DNA of 64,000 nucleotides from Pocillopora verrucosa (GCF_036669915.1 NC_089319.1:18097575-18161574), one strand, 5' to 3'; shown: positions 10,920-23,300, counted from the first letter of the stretch. Numbers and translations: made by a program. Notes: generated by a model not told the origin, from the letters alone.

Positions 10920-12841
10920 TGTAGAAACTGCACGACGAGCAATGTGTCTTACTGAATCAGCGAACTTGGTTACTTTTATCTCTTTGCCTGTCGGCTGCGC
11001 GATCAAATACGTTCTGACGAGAGTGCAATAGAAATTCGACGCTCTCGTCAGTTTGCGTTTTGATTATTTGGGTAGATATAGAGCAAATGCGTAAACATTT
11101 CCGTGTTGTGTAAGTACCCTTTGTTTTTGATTAAACAAATTCTTCTCAAATTCTATGCCAACATATTCGGGTTTTTCCCTAAATGTGACGTATTTATTAT
11201 TTTCCTACAACGGTTGGTGATAATCGGGGGGGGGGGGGATCTATTTTGATCGACGATGAGCAACCAATGATCAACGATAAAATGAGGATGAGGAAATTCT
11301 AACAGATCAGTTTCGGAGTAGGAAAGACAGTTCACCATTCATTTTCAAGGGGGAAAGGGGAAAGGAAAGGGGTTGACCTGTAGAACTACTCATGCACAAG
11401 AATAATAGAAGAAGAAAGTCAAGCTGATCAAAACGCAAAAGAAATATATTTTTAACGAAGGAGCAAAGAAATAAAGATGAAAATGAATATTGCACCCGGA
11501 AAATTGCCCATGCCTCCTCTCCCCTATTTTCTAAACGGGACATGAATACGAAATAATGGGATGACAATAATTGATGGGAGGAAGATTAATAAAAGTATTT
11601 TACTTTTTTTATGGAGTGGTATCTTGGTTTATCTCTAGTTCCAACCACTTTTCAGTGGACTGATTTTTGCGAAGTATGCGAAAACTAAATCGTTTTCATC
11701 CTCGTAAATTTAAAGAGTTATCAGCTGAATTTAGCTGGTTGGTGAACACACCATGTGATGCACGTAACGCCTTAGTTATACAAGTCCTCTTCGCAGTCGT
11801 TATTCGTTAAGCAAAGAAAAGTACCACCTTTATTCGTCCAAAGAGGTGAGAGCACATTTGTGACCAGACCGAATGTGATAACGGCTGCGAAGGAAACCGC
11901 AGAAAGAGCTGAAATAATAAACTGAACAGAGTCTTTTTTCGGAGGGGGATCTAAAAAATCTCCATAGATAGAAAGAAGCCTGGTACCAAAGGTATAGCAA
12001 TGAAGCATAGTAAAAAAAAAATTTAAAATATAAGCAGAAAGCGGAAGTGGTAAATATTGGTATACAAGTAGGTGTGTTGAACGCTAACTAACCGCATTAC
12101 TTTCCTCATCTGTTGTAATAATTATCATTTTTTTCCCTTAGTTTTTCGGGTTGGGTTCTGTCTCTTGAAGCGTCTGAAGTCTGTTTTAAGATCGCTTCAA
12201 TGTAAGTATCGAGCATCCGCCAGACAACCTAAAGGCACCGGAAACAATATCTGACCTTATCACTTTGTACACTTGATTGAGATTGATACTGTAAGTTTTT
12301 TCTGTTGTCTCACGACAAGGTCACTAGATGTAAAACGCAACGTTTGGACTGAGATTGTTTCTAGGACTTTTTGATTGTTTGTTCGCCTTCATTCAAGGGC
12401 TTGTTGAAAAAAATTTATATTTGAGCTGTGCGCCGAAGACCCTCGATCATAATTGCCCAGGAGGGGGTACTACGGGATTATTTATACTCCATACATCTAA
12501 TCTATACGCTACCCCGTCCCCCCCCCCCCCCAACTCCAGGAGAAATGGCGGCTGGCCAGAAGAAGCTTCCTGCTGTGCGCTACTTTCATACTTCTCAAAA
12601 AAATTTCCGAGTCCATAATTTATCATTATTCCGAAAAACATGGGCCATGGTCGGAAAAAGTTACTGCACGCAAACGAAGTAAAATAATGCTGACTGAGAG
12701 CTTCTCTCGCATTTCATTCGCATTATCCTTTGTTCTGTGTACTTCCTTAAATGTCTGATCCAAACATTACAAAGACACCATCAAAGTTATTTTGGGACCG
12801 GTTGAGCAACTTTCGTGTCGGGGCGCTGAATGTGCAACACC
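10920..12841. promoter_or_regulatory. Head-to-head intergenic region, copy 1
   Basis: This is the region between the divergent starts of receptor copy 1 (minus, 10,919) and the plus-strand signal-peptide exon (12,842). Most of it aligns with 26,076-27,309 in copy 2, apart from the 700-bp extra block noted separately. A G-run lies at 11,227-11,239 and a C-run at 12,520-12,530. No clear TATA box or known operator was recognised. A shared bidirectional promoter is inferred only from gene layout. Confidence 0.5.
11775..11958 (-). pseudogene. Possible orphan terminal exon encoding a membrane segment (copy-1-specific insertion)
   Basis: This lies in a stretch of about 700 bp (11,353-12,047) present in copy 1 but missing at the matching point of copy 2 (about 26,545). 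On the minus strand an acceptor-like ATTTTTTAG precedes about 60 codons: a basic-acidic lead (PPPKKD), a hydrophobic helix (ISALSAVSFAAVITFGLV) and an acidic tail ending in a stop. I see no partner exon nearby and do not recognise the family. It may be a captured exon, or ancestral sequence deleted from copy 2. Confidence 0.3.
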
Positions 12842-12920
12842 ATGACTGCCATCAACCATTCTTCAGTCAAGCTTGACTTCTTTCGTTTACTTACACTTGT
12901 TTTAAGTGTTCTCTTTGTTG
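12842..12920 (+). pseudogene. Orphan first exon (signal peptide) of the mesothelin-like gene
   Basis: This matches exon 1 of the plus-strand gene at 27,310, including its donor (GTAAGG at 12,921) and phase. The ATG used in copy 2 reads CTT here. An upstream in-frame ATG at 12,842 could still start translation, adding ten residues before the same hydrophobic run (LTLVLSVLFV). No downstream exon of the gene follows: homology to copy 2 ends within 30 bp of the donor. It is therefore a duplicated 5' stub, possibly still transcribed from the duplicated promoter. Confidence 0.8.
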
Positions 12921-14313
12921 GTAAGGTTTTATCTTTCTTGATTTTAGTGGTAGATACTATATTTAGGTTATTTTGTACCAGATAATACCGCATGATGTAT
13001 TTTTGTACATGATTAAATGTTTTTCCTATAGCATTTGCCTGAGGCTGAACATGCATGTACAGTCCTGTATCTCTGTCATTATCTCTGTTCTTTAAAATTT
13101 GTAATTACATTTAATGCCACATAATATGTTCACATTTCTTGCTTAACCCCTACCATTTTTGCCCGATAAATTTGTTATAATGATACAAGACAGTAATTGT
13201 ATGTATGTATTTTAATCATGAGTCAGGCAGAGTTCCATGTTCCCTGCTCTGTCTGCTTCTTTAGCAGTTGACATTCCCCAAGTTAGCTCTCTGTGTCCCA
13301 TTGTTTCCAGTCCCAATTGTGTAACCGTAGCCTCAAAGTTTATATCGCCTATATCTTCAATTTTCAAATTCTTCTGTCTCAATGAAAATTTTCAATTATC
13401 ACTATTTAGGCATCATTTTTATATTTTTGTAATTTATTTTATGCAGGGCCCCACTGGAAAAAAATATTTGTGACGTAGCTCCTGTTGAAATATTTTTATT
13501 AACCATGTTTTTTATTACCACGCTATTGTTAATTTTTTTTAATAGGAAAACGTGTCCTACACTGTTCTAAGGACCAAACTATATTATTTACATCTGGCAT
13601 CAGTTTCAGTTCTGTTTTCTAACAAAACATACAATTTTTTAGTTAGTATAGGTAATCGCATGGGGCTGAGTCAAATGAAGAATTAATATCACGCGTGTTT
13701 TCAGAAGTTACAGAATTGCGCGGGCAAAGGCAATTTATTGTTAAAGGAATAATTTTTTTCCTTAACACTTCTTTTTTTTAACTTCAAATAATTAATAAAA
13801 ACTTCTAGGAGGACCAGCTACGGCACAATCAATTTCGTAAGACCATTATTACCAGTATTTATAGTTGACAGTATTACCATGTGTTAGAGGATTGTGTAAA
13901 AATTGAAATAATAAGATAATTACAATAAAAAATTAGTACCAAATTTATCATAAAAATAAGTGAACAATTTCTTGCGTGTTAGACTCTCTTAGGTTGAGAG
14001 GGACAACAGTAGACTACGTTCCTTCCATGAGCAAAAAACCGAAATAAAAAATTAATTCTTGAAAGTTCCTGTTCAACTAAAAGGGACATTTTCTTGCCTA
14101 CAAAGTAACTTCCTTCAATTTATTTACCATTTACAGAAACGACTTTCCTCCTTAAATTTCTTACCGTCATACTTCAGTTCCTGAATAACGAAAACAATAC
14201 AAGTAATAGAAATATTTTAAAGAACAGACTAGCTAAATCAGAATACAACTTTTCCTAGCCGAGTAGCTGATATAAGGTCCTAAGTTCCTAAGGGGTGTCA
14301 GTTGAGATGTCAG

Positions 14314-14528
14314 TTAACCCCTTTAATTCCTGAGAGTGACTAGCATCCTAATTGCTCTCCTTTTTCAATCATCAACCCATGAATGGAACATTAAGGTCAT
14401 GATAATAAAGGAAACGATACTCAACTGACTTTTGGTTGTTGAACAAATTCTCCTTGCCAGCACATTTTGAAATGTATAGAGAACATTAAGGAGAATGTGC
14501 ATATTGATGTTAGGGTGTAACGGGTTAA
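14314..14528. mobile_element. Short TTAACCC-ended repeat (MITE-like, family B)
   Basis: The ends read TTAACCCCTTTAATTCC... and ...TTAGGGTGTAACGGGTTAA, an imperfect inverted pair. The interior (ATTAAGGTCATGATAATAAAG, TCTCCTTGCCAGCAC) recurs at 7,492-7,703 and, in diverged or partial form, near 32,745-32,900 and 33,645-33,800. It is non-coding. Transposition by a foreign transposase is inferred from the dispersed copies and inverted ends. Confidence 0.65.
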
Positions 14529-15047
14529 AGAAATATGAATTCCATATGTAAGAAATCTAGTAGAACTAACCGAAAACGAAAGAAAATTATACTAAAATAT
14601 TTTCTAAAAAATCCAGGCAGAAACACGGACCTGGCGAAACAACTTTATGGTCTGATAGGAAAAGATTCGAATTTAACTGAACTTAAAACAGGTAACAAGC
14701 CAGCAAGTAATTATGGTAATCTGGTTCAAATAATTGCCGCCCTTTCTTAATTTGGAGTAGCAGCGTCTCTCTCTGCATCTTATAAAGGATGGTATCTTGT
14801 TTATTCATAATTACACACCAAAACTTGCATTCCGTTGCTTTGCAAAGTTCATATTTCCATGTTGGTATTACTTTAAACCACAGAACTAGAGAAAGAGGCA
14901 AATTTATTTTTCATGCCACTCTACCTTAGTCCTTACACCTTTCTCTTGCAGCATCATTTTTTTTCCACTGATTTCGGCTTTTGACTCGCACAACGGACTT
15001 CGTCGAAAACGAGAAACCGCTTGTAGACTACGTTGTCATTACAGAGT

Positions 15048-15352
15048 TTAAGAAACGACGACGGCGACGCCGTGGACAACGTCGGTTAAAAAATTACTTA
15101 TATTTTACCTACGAATCTCGTGATACTCTGAAGCCGTTTAGTTTGTTTCTCGCTGTCAAAGCTATCTCGAAACTGAATATGGAACACAGCGTTAAATTAG
15201 AAATGTAAATTTTAAAAAATCAGCCAGCTGAGGACGCAAAGCATTTACAAAATTTACAACGTGCACAGTCATTGTTCTTCCCGTGAAACTTTTTGTTTAG
15301 TGACGTTCCCGTTGCCGTTGCTGTCGTGATTTTCTTAAACTCCTTGTTAATT
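15048..15352. mobile_element. MITE-like element with GTTTAAGAAA inverted ends
   Basis: The left end reads AGTTTAAGAAACGACGACGGC. The right end is the approximate reverse complement (GCTGTCGTGATTTTCTTAAACT). The interior is non-coding. Arms rich in repeated ACG/ACGGC words are typical of small foldback elements in cnidarian genomes (my recollection). The exact borders are approximate. Confidence 0.55.
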
Positions 15353-15849
15353 GTCAGTAAAGCCAAAGCAAAGCATTCTCCACTCTCAGTGAACTATTTA
15401 AAAATATAGAAAGGTACGAATGACAAACCTAAAACTAGAAATACGAGAGACGAAGGAGAAAAGTTCGGGTGGGTTTTTTTTGTTTTTACGGCACGAGTCT
15501 TCCACATCTTACTGTCCGTGGTTGGAGGGAAATAATGGCAGAACTTAACTGACGAAAGGAAGCTAAAAAGCCGAGGATAAATGTATTATTTTCCCTTCAA
15601 TTCAAGTGACGCGACTGGCTTCAAACGCAGGAAACACGAGTAATAAAGTCGCAGCTAATAGTTTTGAACATATAAATAGTTGGAATAATAGATTGTGCAG
15701 GGTCGCTAAACCAATCACTGAACGACTTAATGTACTGTACTGAAATACCAATACCATTCCAGAGTACTCACGACAGTGAACTTAAACATTCTTGATTTTA
15801 TTTCAGACTGCAACCGTAGTCTGTAATAAATATGATAATAGTTATACAA

Positions 15850-16140
15850 TGAATATTTCAACGTCCCATACCTCAATTCTCTTAACTTTTTCAAAGCTTC
15901 CGTGCAGGCGTGCCTCACGAAGAACGTCACACAGTTTTTTGGTAGTAGCTTCCTCGCCGAAACGTCTTTTCCACCTCAGTAGACCTTGGTACAAACTCTC
16001 CTCTCTTCCACCCCATATTGTTCACTCACGCATATGATTCACGCAAATATTTTGCGGATCTCCGGCTCCTTGAGACCCATTTTCGATTCGCAGCACTTCC
16101 TTCCATTTAGCACCGATTTCCTCGCAGTATAGCAGTGGAA
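15850..16140 (-). pseudogene. Death-domain relic, frameshifted, downstream of receptor copy 2
   Basis: On the minus strand, three consecutive fragments together read as a death domain. The first is EEIGAKWKEVL (about 16,122-16,090). The next, MGLKEPEIRKIF, is in another frame (about 16,080-16,045). The last is LLRWKRRFGEEATTKKLCDVLREARL (about 15,983-15,906, given here as a pattern: W, GEEAT, LCDVLR). The order and spacing match the six-helix fold, including the conserved W and the L..W...G..AT...L...LR signature. At least two frameshifts and an in-frame TGA break it. An acceptor-like TTTCAG precedes it near 16,193. It lies 1.2 kb beyond the receptor stop at 17,397, same strand. The most likely reading is a lost C-terminal exon of the receptor; assembly error is the main alternative. 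Confidence 0.7.
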
Positions 16141-16851
16141 ATGGTCTTCTGTTGCTGGTTGTTCTGTCACTTCCCCGCGAGGCTATATCGCAGCTGAAAG
16201 ATTCTTTTTGATTGGCCCAGGAATCTGCTAAAAAAAACATTCATCGATACCCACAAATCATTGCTTTTATGTTAATCTCTTTCGTAAATGCGCAGACAAG
16301 CTTTTTCCCCCATTGTATTCACCCCAGTCGGCTCAATCCTACCACGGGATGGCATTCCTCTCAGTTTAACTCCAATACTCTAAAGTAATTTTCAGTTGAG
16401 CATCGAAGGTAATCAGATGTATTTCGCTCTGTGAGTGTTCTGGAAAATTCGCGCCTCTCGCTCACCAACTTTACTCTCGGCAAAGGAAACTCGTCCATCA
16501 AATTGTTCTTATTTACTCGAGTTTCCCGTTTTCGTACATCCCAGGAATATCCAGAAATAATCCAATCCTGTGGTCGTGAATTTTGCCCTTCAAATGATTC
16601 TTCAAACATATAGAAATGCGAGAGAAGCACGTGTAATCCTTCCATGGAGACCATTTTGGCTCACACTGTATAAGATTTGGGCCTAAGACAGAAAAACTTT
16701 TCAGTTTTTTTTACAGTTTAAAGTGATAAACTGTGGTACTACGTGGGTGGTGGGGGGGGGGGGGGGGGGAGAGGGTATAATTGGTTCTATTAACTGAGTT
16801 GTTTTGTAAATTGGCTGCCGTAAAGAGTTTCTAAAGCTGAAGTTTCGAGCT

Positions 16852-17218
16852 TTATTACACCCATTTTGAAATCACTAGTGGTCCCTGTAATCTGATTGGC
16901 TGTAATTGACGTGATTTATTCACGAATCGCACCATTTTTTTTATTTAAATCGCACCTTTTTCCCAGGCAATGAGGAGGCAACACTAAGAACGAAACGACC
17001 AATCAGATTTCAAGACTTTTTTAAAGTAACCGATCAAATTGCAGAAATATGAAAGACAAAGAGTATCATGAGGCAAATTTTGCAACTTTTGTTTCCAAAA
17101 CTCTTATTTTTTCCCCCCAAGAGATGGATGAATTTTCAGACCGGCTCAGTACGGCATCAATAAAATGTTTGAACTGACCAAGTCCTGTATTTGGGCGATT
17201 TCAAAATGGATGTAATAA
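16852..17218. mobile_element. MITE-like element with TTATTACA.CCATTTTGAAAT inverted ends
   Basis: The left end is TTATTACACCCATTTTGAAA and the right end is its near reverse complement (TTTCAAAATGGATGTAATAA). It interrupts the dispersed hairpin repeat that is whole in copy 1, so it inserted after the duplication or was lost from copy 1. A further palindromic stretch of about 140 bp (17,222-17,362) directly follows, so the element may be larger. A second copy lies at 28,018-28,383. It ends only about 35 bp from the stop codon of receptor copy 2. Confidence 0.75.
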
Positions 17219-17396
17219 AGTGGTAATTGAACCTCGTGTCGTGTAATTTTGGTCTGAAATCATACTTGTGATTTCAAATCGAACTCGCGCTGCGCGCTCA
17301 TTCGATTTTGAAATCACGCGTATGATTTTAGCCCAAATTGCACTCCACTCAGTTCAATTACCATTATTTAGCCCTTAGGATAACGAATCGATGTCA

Positions 17397-20300
17397 CTAA
17401 CCCATTGAGGTTATCGTTTCTTGGCTTTCATTGATTTCGTTCTCCTCTGATGGCATTGTGATAGAAACTGCACCCGCAAACTCACAACCGTTGGAAGATG
17501 TGCCACTCTCAGAATTTCGGACAAAATTCTTTCGACTTGTCTGTTGATTGAATAACAAACAAAATGAAACAGAATGACTTCGATGACACATTGACTCATA
17601 ACTAAGTCCTAAACCATCCCACAATTGCTACGTACGCGACTCCCGTTCGATTACTGTCGGTTTACTTCACGAATGATTAACAATATTCACTTATCCTTCA
17701 GGAGATGACCAGTTTAGTATAATTGTTAGGGTGACTATCAGAGGTAAAGAGAGGTTTGGTGCTTGGTTAATCCGTAAAGTGCACTTGACAGTAACAAAAC
17801 TGAATGAAACGAGATATTTATTTGTAATGGTCGTGTCAACGTTCGTTTGCTAGAAAGCGTTAAACAGGCTTTATATGTTTAACAATAAGCCAATTACGAC
17901 CAGTTAAATCCGAAATGTTTAGCGTTACTTCGATAACCTTCTGGTGCGGGGTGACTATAGCGAGATACAACGCACTCCTTAGCAATTATGCTGACATACC
18001 ATAGGGTGCGACTGTTTTGCGATTCATCACATGTAGGCCTCGACTGATAGTCAAACGACTGGGAAACGAATGGAGAACGATTTTTGTTGGTTTGTGAGAG
18101 CAGTAATACACTAACACAGGAGAGGTAAAATGGTTTACGACTGGGCAAATAATTTTATACGACTTGGGCACAAATTAATGTCATTACAGGAACAGGAATG
18201 CTGAATTACGCGAGTGTTTTACGACTTCTGTACAATAGTGTACTTCACCTGTCGCGGTGAATACCCTGGGTAAAGATAAATTGAATACTCTGTTGGGCTG
18301 TCCTCTTGATTAAATTTAAGGTTGCATGAAAATTCTTTCACTCCTGGACGTGCTGGTCTAACTGCAAAATCACAGGCGTCTTTGGCACGGAATCCATTGC
18401 GATATGCAGTGTCGTAGTTGTATTTCTACAAAGAAAGGTTAAAACGTATTACCTTGCGTGGAAACTACTTAACTTATGGAAAGAGAAGTGAATCATCCAA
18501 GTGTTTCTTTGTTATCATAAATTCTTTCTCACTCTCCAAGACCTTGGTCAACTCCGCGCATAACTTAATAACTGAGGTCATGGGAAAACATTCCGAAACA
18601 ATTTTTGGCGAGAATGAGTAGTCATGATACGAAACACGACACGCTAAAGTAGCATTAGGCATTTGTTGTGGGGTGGAGGGGGAAGGGAAAACGAGTTTAA
18701 AGAAAATCTAAGATGACGTCATGTAATATCTGCAGTGTCCAGCGGTTATACCATAAGATCTGTTAGAACTGCATGTTAAATCTGCTCAATACCTGTTCAC
18801 TGGGAGTCTTATCCAGTTCCCAACCGTCTTCAAGATCAGTAAGCTTCACAATCACATCCTTTTCATCGTCGTACATCTTAAACGGTTTCTCCTTTGATGA
18901 TCTCGAGCCAGGAAAAGACTCTTTCTCCTGCGCTTTCACTCGCTTGTTAAATAGGGATGTAAACCAAAGCATAAAAAGCGTCACTTAGGATGTTTTAAAA
19001 TAAATCTCTACAAAAATCTAAATCCAAATTTAACAGTGGAACAAGTTGTACAGAGTCGACTCGACCCAGACCTCCCTCCTTTTCGCGACTCGACCCAAGC
19101 CTCCCTCGTTTTTCACTCCTTCGCTATTATCGCACCGTTTACAGCTACTATTTAGCATTTCTCTCAGGTTTACTAACTGAACGCCTGGAACAGGCTAGCA
19201 ACAAAGAATCGTCTGGAAACACCCAGGCTCAAAAAATATGGTAGATGTAGGCCCCAGCTATTGAGTTTTTAAGGGGGGAGGGGGAGGAGGAGGGGGAGGG
19301 AGGTAGTTCGCACTCCTGCACCTCTTCCCTAAATCTGTCCTCTGAGCTTGATTGAGCTCATTATGCTATACTTGACCATTTTAGCTGAGTACTCGTTTTG
19401 CGACATACCTTCTTTGAATCCTCATTATCACTGTAAATGTAGAAGCGTAGGTAAATTTTATCACTTCTCTGGTTATGTCTGCTGAAGTAAACAGTCGCTC
19501 TCTTCCTCTTTGTTCCGCCACAGGCGAACACGCTCCAAATGGAAAATTTTCTAGTCTTGATGTGGATAGAGTTCTTTTTCACTGTAAACCATGCTTTGGA
19601 TTGGCAGTTTTTTTCTGACGCTGAGGGAATTTTCTCCCATTGTAGCGGCCCTTTAACATAATTAATTTGACAGCGTCCTCAGGTACCAGACATTATATAT
19701 GGGGGGGGGGAGGGGGATTAGTTGCCAGTGAAAGGGGGGGAATCATACAAATATTATAGGGGCCTATGGGAGGATTAGGTAATTTGTATCTTGACACAAC
19801 CAAAATTCCTACCCCCCTTCCCTACCTACCTAGATGATAAATAAGGACTCGTCTCTATGTAACTGATGTAGCCACCATAAATGCGAGAATATATACATAT
19901 GGATATGCTTAAAACCTGGAAAAATGCCTTCCTAAGCTATTTCTAGGATCGTTGTAACCTTTGGTCAAGTCAGTATAAACAGCCACTGATTGTCTGAAAA
20001 TGATCTTAAAACCGGATCATTGTGTCTGTTAAAACCTTACAAAAACATCACTAAAATTAAAAGAGTGTTCCGGTACCCCAAGCTCGAATAAACTGTTTAC
20101 ATTCTTGGGGTGATGAGATTGTGCGACAAATCAAGTCGGCCATAATGTCCATATTGTTTGGTCGGTTCAGCCCAAATTCAGCACTCTAATTGGTTCCGGG
20201 TTATATAACCCTCCTGTACCACTTCCATTTGTGCGTAAAAGCGATTTTTTTAAAAGTGCTTTTGCATAGCGATTTACAGTTACCTTTTGAAGATGGCTCA

Positions 20301-23300
20301 CATCTGTAAACCCTTATCGAATCCTTCCTGACCTCGTCCAAGCACAGATCATGCGGAACAGTGATTTCCACCGGCTTGAGCAAGGTAACGTTGTGAGGTC
20401 CACATTCGACAACGGGGGAAATAAGTGTTCCTTCGGGCATATCCGGAATGTCCTGCAACAAAGTGGAGTCATCCTTGGGCACGCGGAAGAAAAAACGCTG
20501 CTTGGTGCCCTCTTGAACTGCTCCACTCCCTACAGTAATAACGACATCAGAGTCCGGTGCGAAAAGCTTTCCACCAGAGCTGTCGAACGTGGCCTCCGCT
20601 TCCGTTATGTATCCAGGGGACCTATAGAAAACAGGGTCGATTATCATAGAAAATATGAGGGAAACTGTGATTTGGACGTCCCGTTATGAGGAGAAAATGT
20701 GACTAAATCGACCTCAGTGTTAAGACAACTTAGATAAAGAAAAAATAAACTTACACAACTCGTTTCCCCACTAACCCTGTGCCAGTTCCATCAAATTGAG
20801 AGGTATGATGAACATCTGCGACCACAAGATTACTTTGAAAGGTAGGCAAAGTGTCCTGAGCTGGGTTGTTGAGATTTGGTAGAGAATCTTCTGTTTCATC
20901 CTCCTGACTATACTTTGATCTTGTGGGGCTTTCAGTCTATCAGTTAAATAAGCAGTAAAAATCACTCTCTGAAATGGCAACAAAGTGTTCAAGGAAGGTC
21001 AATATTGTGGACGAACCCACCATTACTATACCTGTTCTGTGTAAGCTCCTGTAGCGCTTGATATAGAAGCCCCATCACAACAGTCCGACGATGCCACACA
21101 GCGTGGAGGGCGTATGCAGTTTGGACGAGGACAAGCGAAGCTACTCCCTGTAAGTAACAAGACATTGCGATAATTATTTGAATACCTTAATAGCCGCATT
21201 TTTGGCGGAATATTCTAAAATAATCTTCAAGACGCAGACGAGAGCATTATTCAACAATATTTTTTAGCTTCAGGCAAATGGCTGTTTGAGTGTAATTCCT
21301 CAGGTGCTTTTGAATTCTGTTGTAAATTCTTTCTGCTGTGCAACAAAAGGTTTAACAATATATTTACGATGTTCTTAAGTAAAGGATGACCTCTCCATAC
21401 TTGAACACATCCAATCTCTACTGGATATCATGCTCTACTGGATATACCTTTCCATACTTGAACACATTCGTACTTCTACTGGATATCATGCTCTACTGGA
21501 TATACCTTTCCATACATGAACACATTCGCACTTCTACTGGATATCATGCTCTACTGGATATACCTTTCCATACTTGATCACATTCGTACATCTACTGGAT
21601 ATCATGCTCTACTGGATACACCTTTCCATACATGAACACATTCGTACTTCTACTGGATATCATTTTCTACTGGATATACCTTTCCATACTTGAACACATT
21701 CGTACTTCTACTGGATATCATTTTCTACTGGATATACCTTGCCATACTTGAATACATTCGCACAGAAATACCTAGATATACCTATAAAGGGCGTGAGTAG
21801 AGGTCTCGGGGGTAAAGGGGGTCTTAGGGGGTCCTGCATTACTTTCTTAGAATCATTGGGGGGCATGCCAGGTTTCTGTTATCGTTATTATTAAAAATTA
21901 TAAATTTAAACTTTGGATTCGGTGTCTTTTTACCCATTGCACTCAAGTGCTCATGCGCACGTCAAAAGTGACGTACCCCATACCATGCTCACCAAATAAC
22001 CTAACATAACTAAATCCCTCAGCTGCAAGACAGGATCAATATCAGTATCTGGGCAACTGCCCACCTACCTCTCCCCTACGTCGGGTTAGGGGAGGGGTAG
22101 GTGGGCAGTTGCCCAGATACTGATATTGATCCGCAAGATATCCAAATCATTTACCTTTGGTTTTCTTCTGATGCCTCCATCGCTTGATTATTAAAATCAT
22201 CGCCAAAGCAGCAACGGAAACCAATATCACTACTATCACTAGCCAGTTTTGAGAATGTTGGAACACACCCTGGTCAGATTCATGGTACGGGGCTCTGACT
22301 TCATTTTCCTCTGTTGGAGGAGGGAAGTCAACTTCTATATGTCCGTTGTCACTGGTGACCATTAATGTCGCTTTGTTAATATCAGTTCCTGTAAAAAAAT
22401 TATCGAAAGGGACCGACAAAAATAGATGATATATCAGAGATATTTTGAATATCCCGTTTAGAATTACACAGACACATGGTCGAAGTAGCAACCTGAGTGT
22501 TAAGCGTCACTGTCAGCGCAAAAAAGCTCGCAGAAGTTCTTAACACTAGTTGTTGTCATCTGGTTTCCTAAAAAATTAACGGATTATTGTCCACCGGCTT
22601 TTCACTTCTCCTTTGAACATCTAAAGAAATGTGAGATGAACTTCTTTGTGAAGTTCAAATGAATTTCTGAAAATCAACAACTCCCCCCCCCCCGCGCCAC
22701 CTTTGTGCCTCCCTCGCCGACTCAGGAGACAACGCACCCAACCACCCTGGAGCGGATGCAGAAATTATTGTTGGGGGGATCCAAACTTTGATTAAGAAAA
22801 GACAATTTTTCTTTTCCGCAATAGGGTCCAACAAACTGAGGAGGACAAAGTCAGTTAAGCCTTACCTAGACTCCACCTGGTATTGCGATGTCGATAGGAT
22901 TCTGTGCTAAGTTCTTCATCCATTCTATGATTGATGTACATGGCTTTGACGCTCTTAGAAGGTGAAACAGGTGATGCTACACGCGTTGTCGTTGCATCTG
23001 TTCCGTTTTGACGGGTGTTTCGCGGTGTACGACTCGGATAGCTCCCATCATCTCCTTGAATTTCAAAATTTGTCGGTTTTTTAAAGTAGGAAACGGATTT
23101 TTCTGTCGGGCGAGATGGAGGTCGACGTTTTGAAGGAATATCCGGTCGGAGTGTAGGGTCGATGATTTCTCCCGCGGGAAAAGTAATGGATTTCTCGACG
23201 CTCCGTGATGACGATGATGAGCTATAAAAAGCAGAACTAACCAAAATTGTTCCTTGGTCTACAGCACTAGTGGGCTTCGTAGAGAAGAAAACACTTGAAG

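Larger units (their letters stand above)
1..12947. repeat. Tandem segmental duplication, copy 1 (left edge outside window)
   Basis: This block aligns by eye, in the same order and orientation, with the block at about 16,190-27,380. It starts inside the homology: the first bases match 16,191 onward. Homology ends abruptly in the first intron of the plus-strand signal-peptide gene: the bases after the donor at 12,921 match those after 27,359 for about 25 nt and then diverge. It holds the minus-strand receptor gene and an orphan plus-strand first exon. Copy-1-only insertions include about 8,945-10,047 and about 11,353-12,047. Copy 2 lies next to the complete plus-strand gene, so copy 2 is probably the parent locus (inference). 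Confidence 0.92.
12950..15840. other. Intergenic AT-rich spacer between duplicated blocks
   Basis: No supported gene. It contains a TTAACCC-ended element at 14,314-14,528 and a GTTTAAGAAA-ended element at about 15,048-15,352. Open frames at 13,237-13,473, 14,535-14,750 and 14,981-15,208 lack splice context, recognised motifs or conservation in the other copy. I treat them as chance. Confidence 0.6.

Noticed and set aside
14981-15208. Arg-rich 75-codon frame (KKRRRRRR)
   Set aside because: Produced by the ACG/GAC-repeat arm of a MITE-like element.
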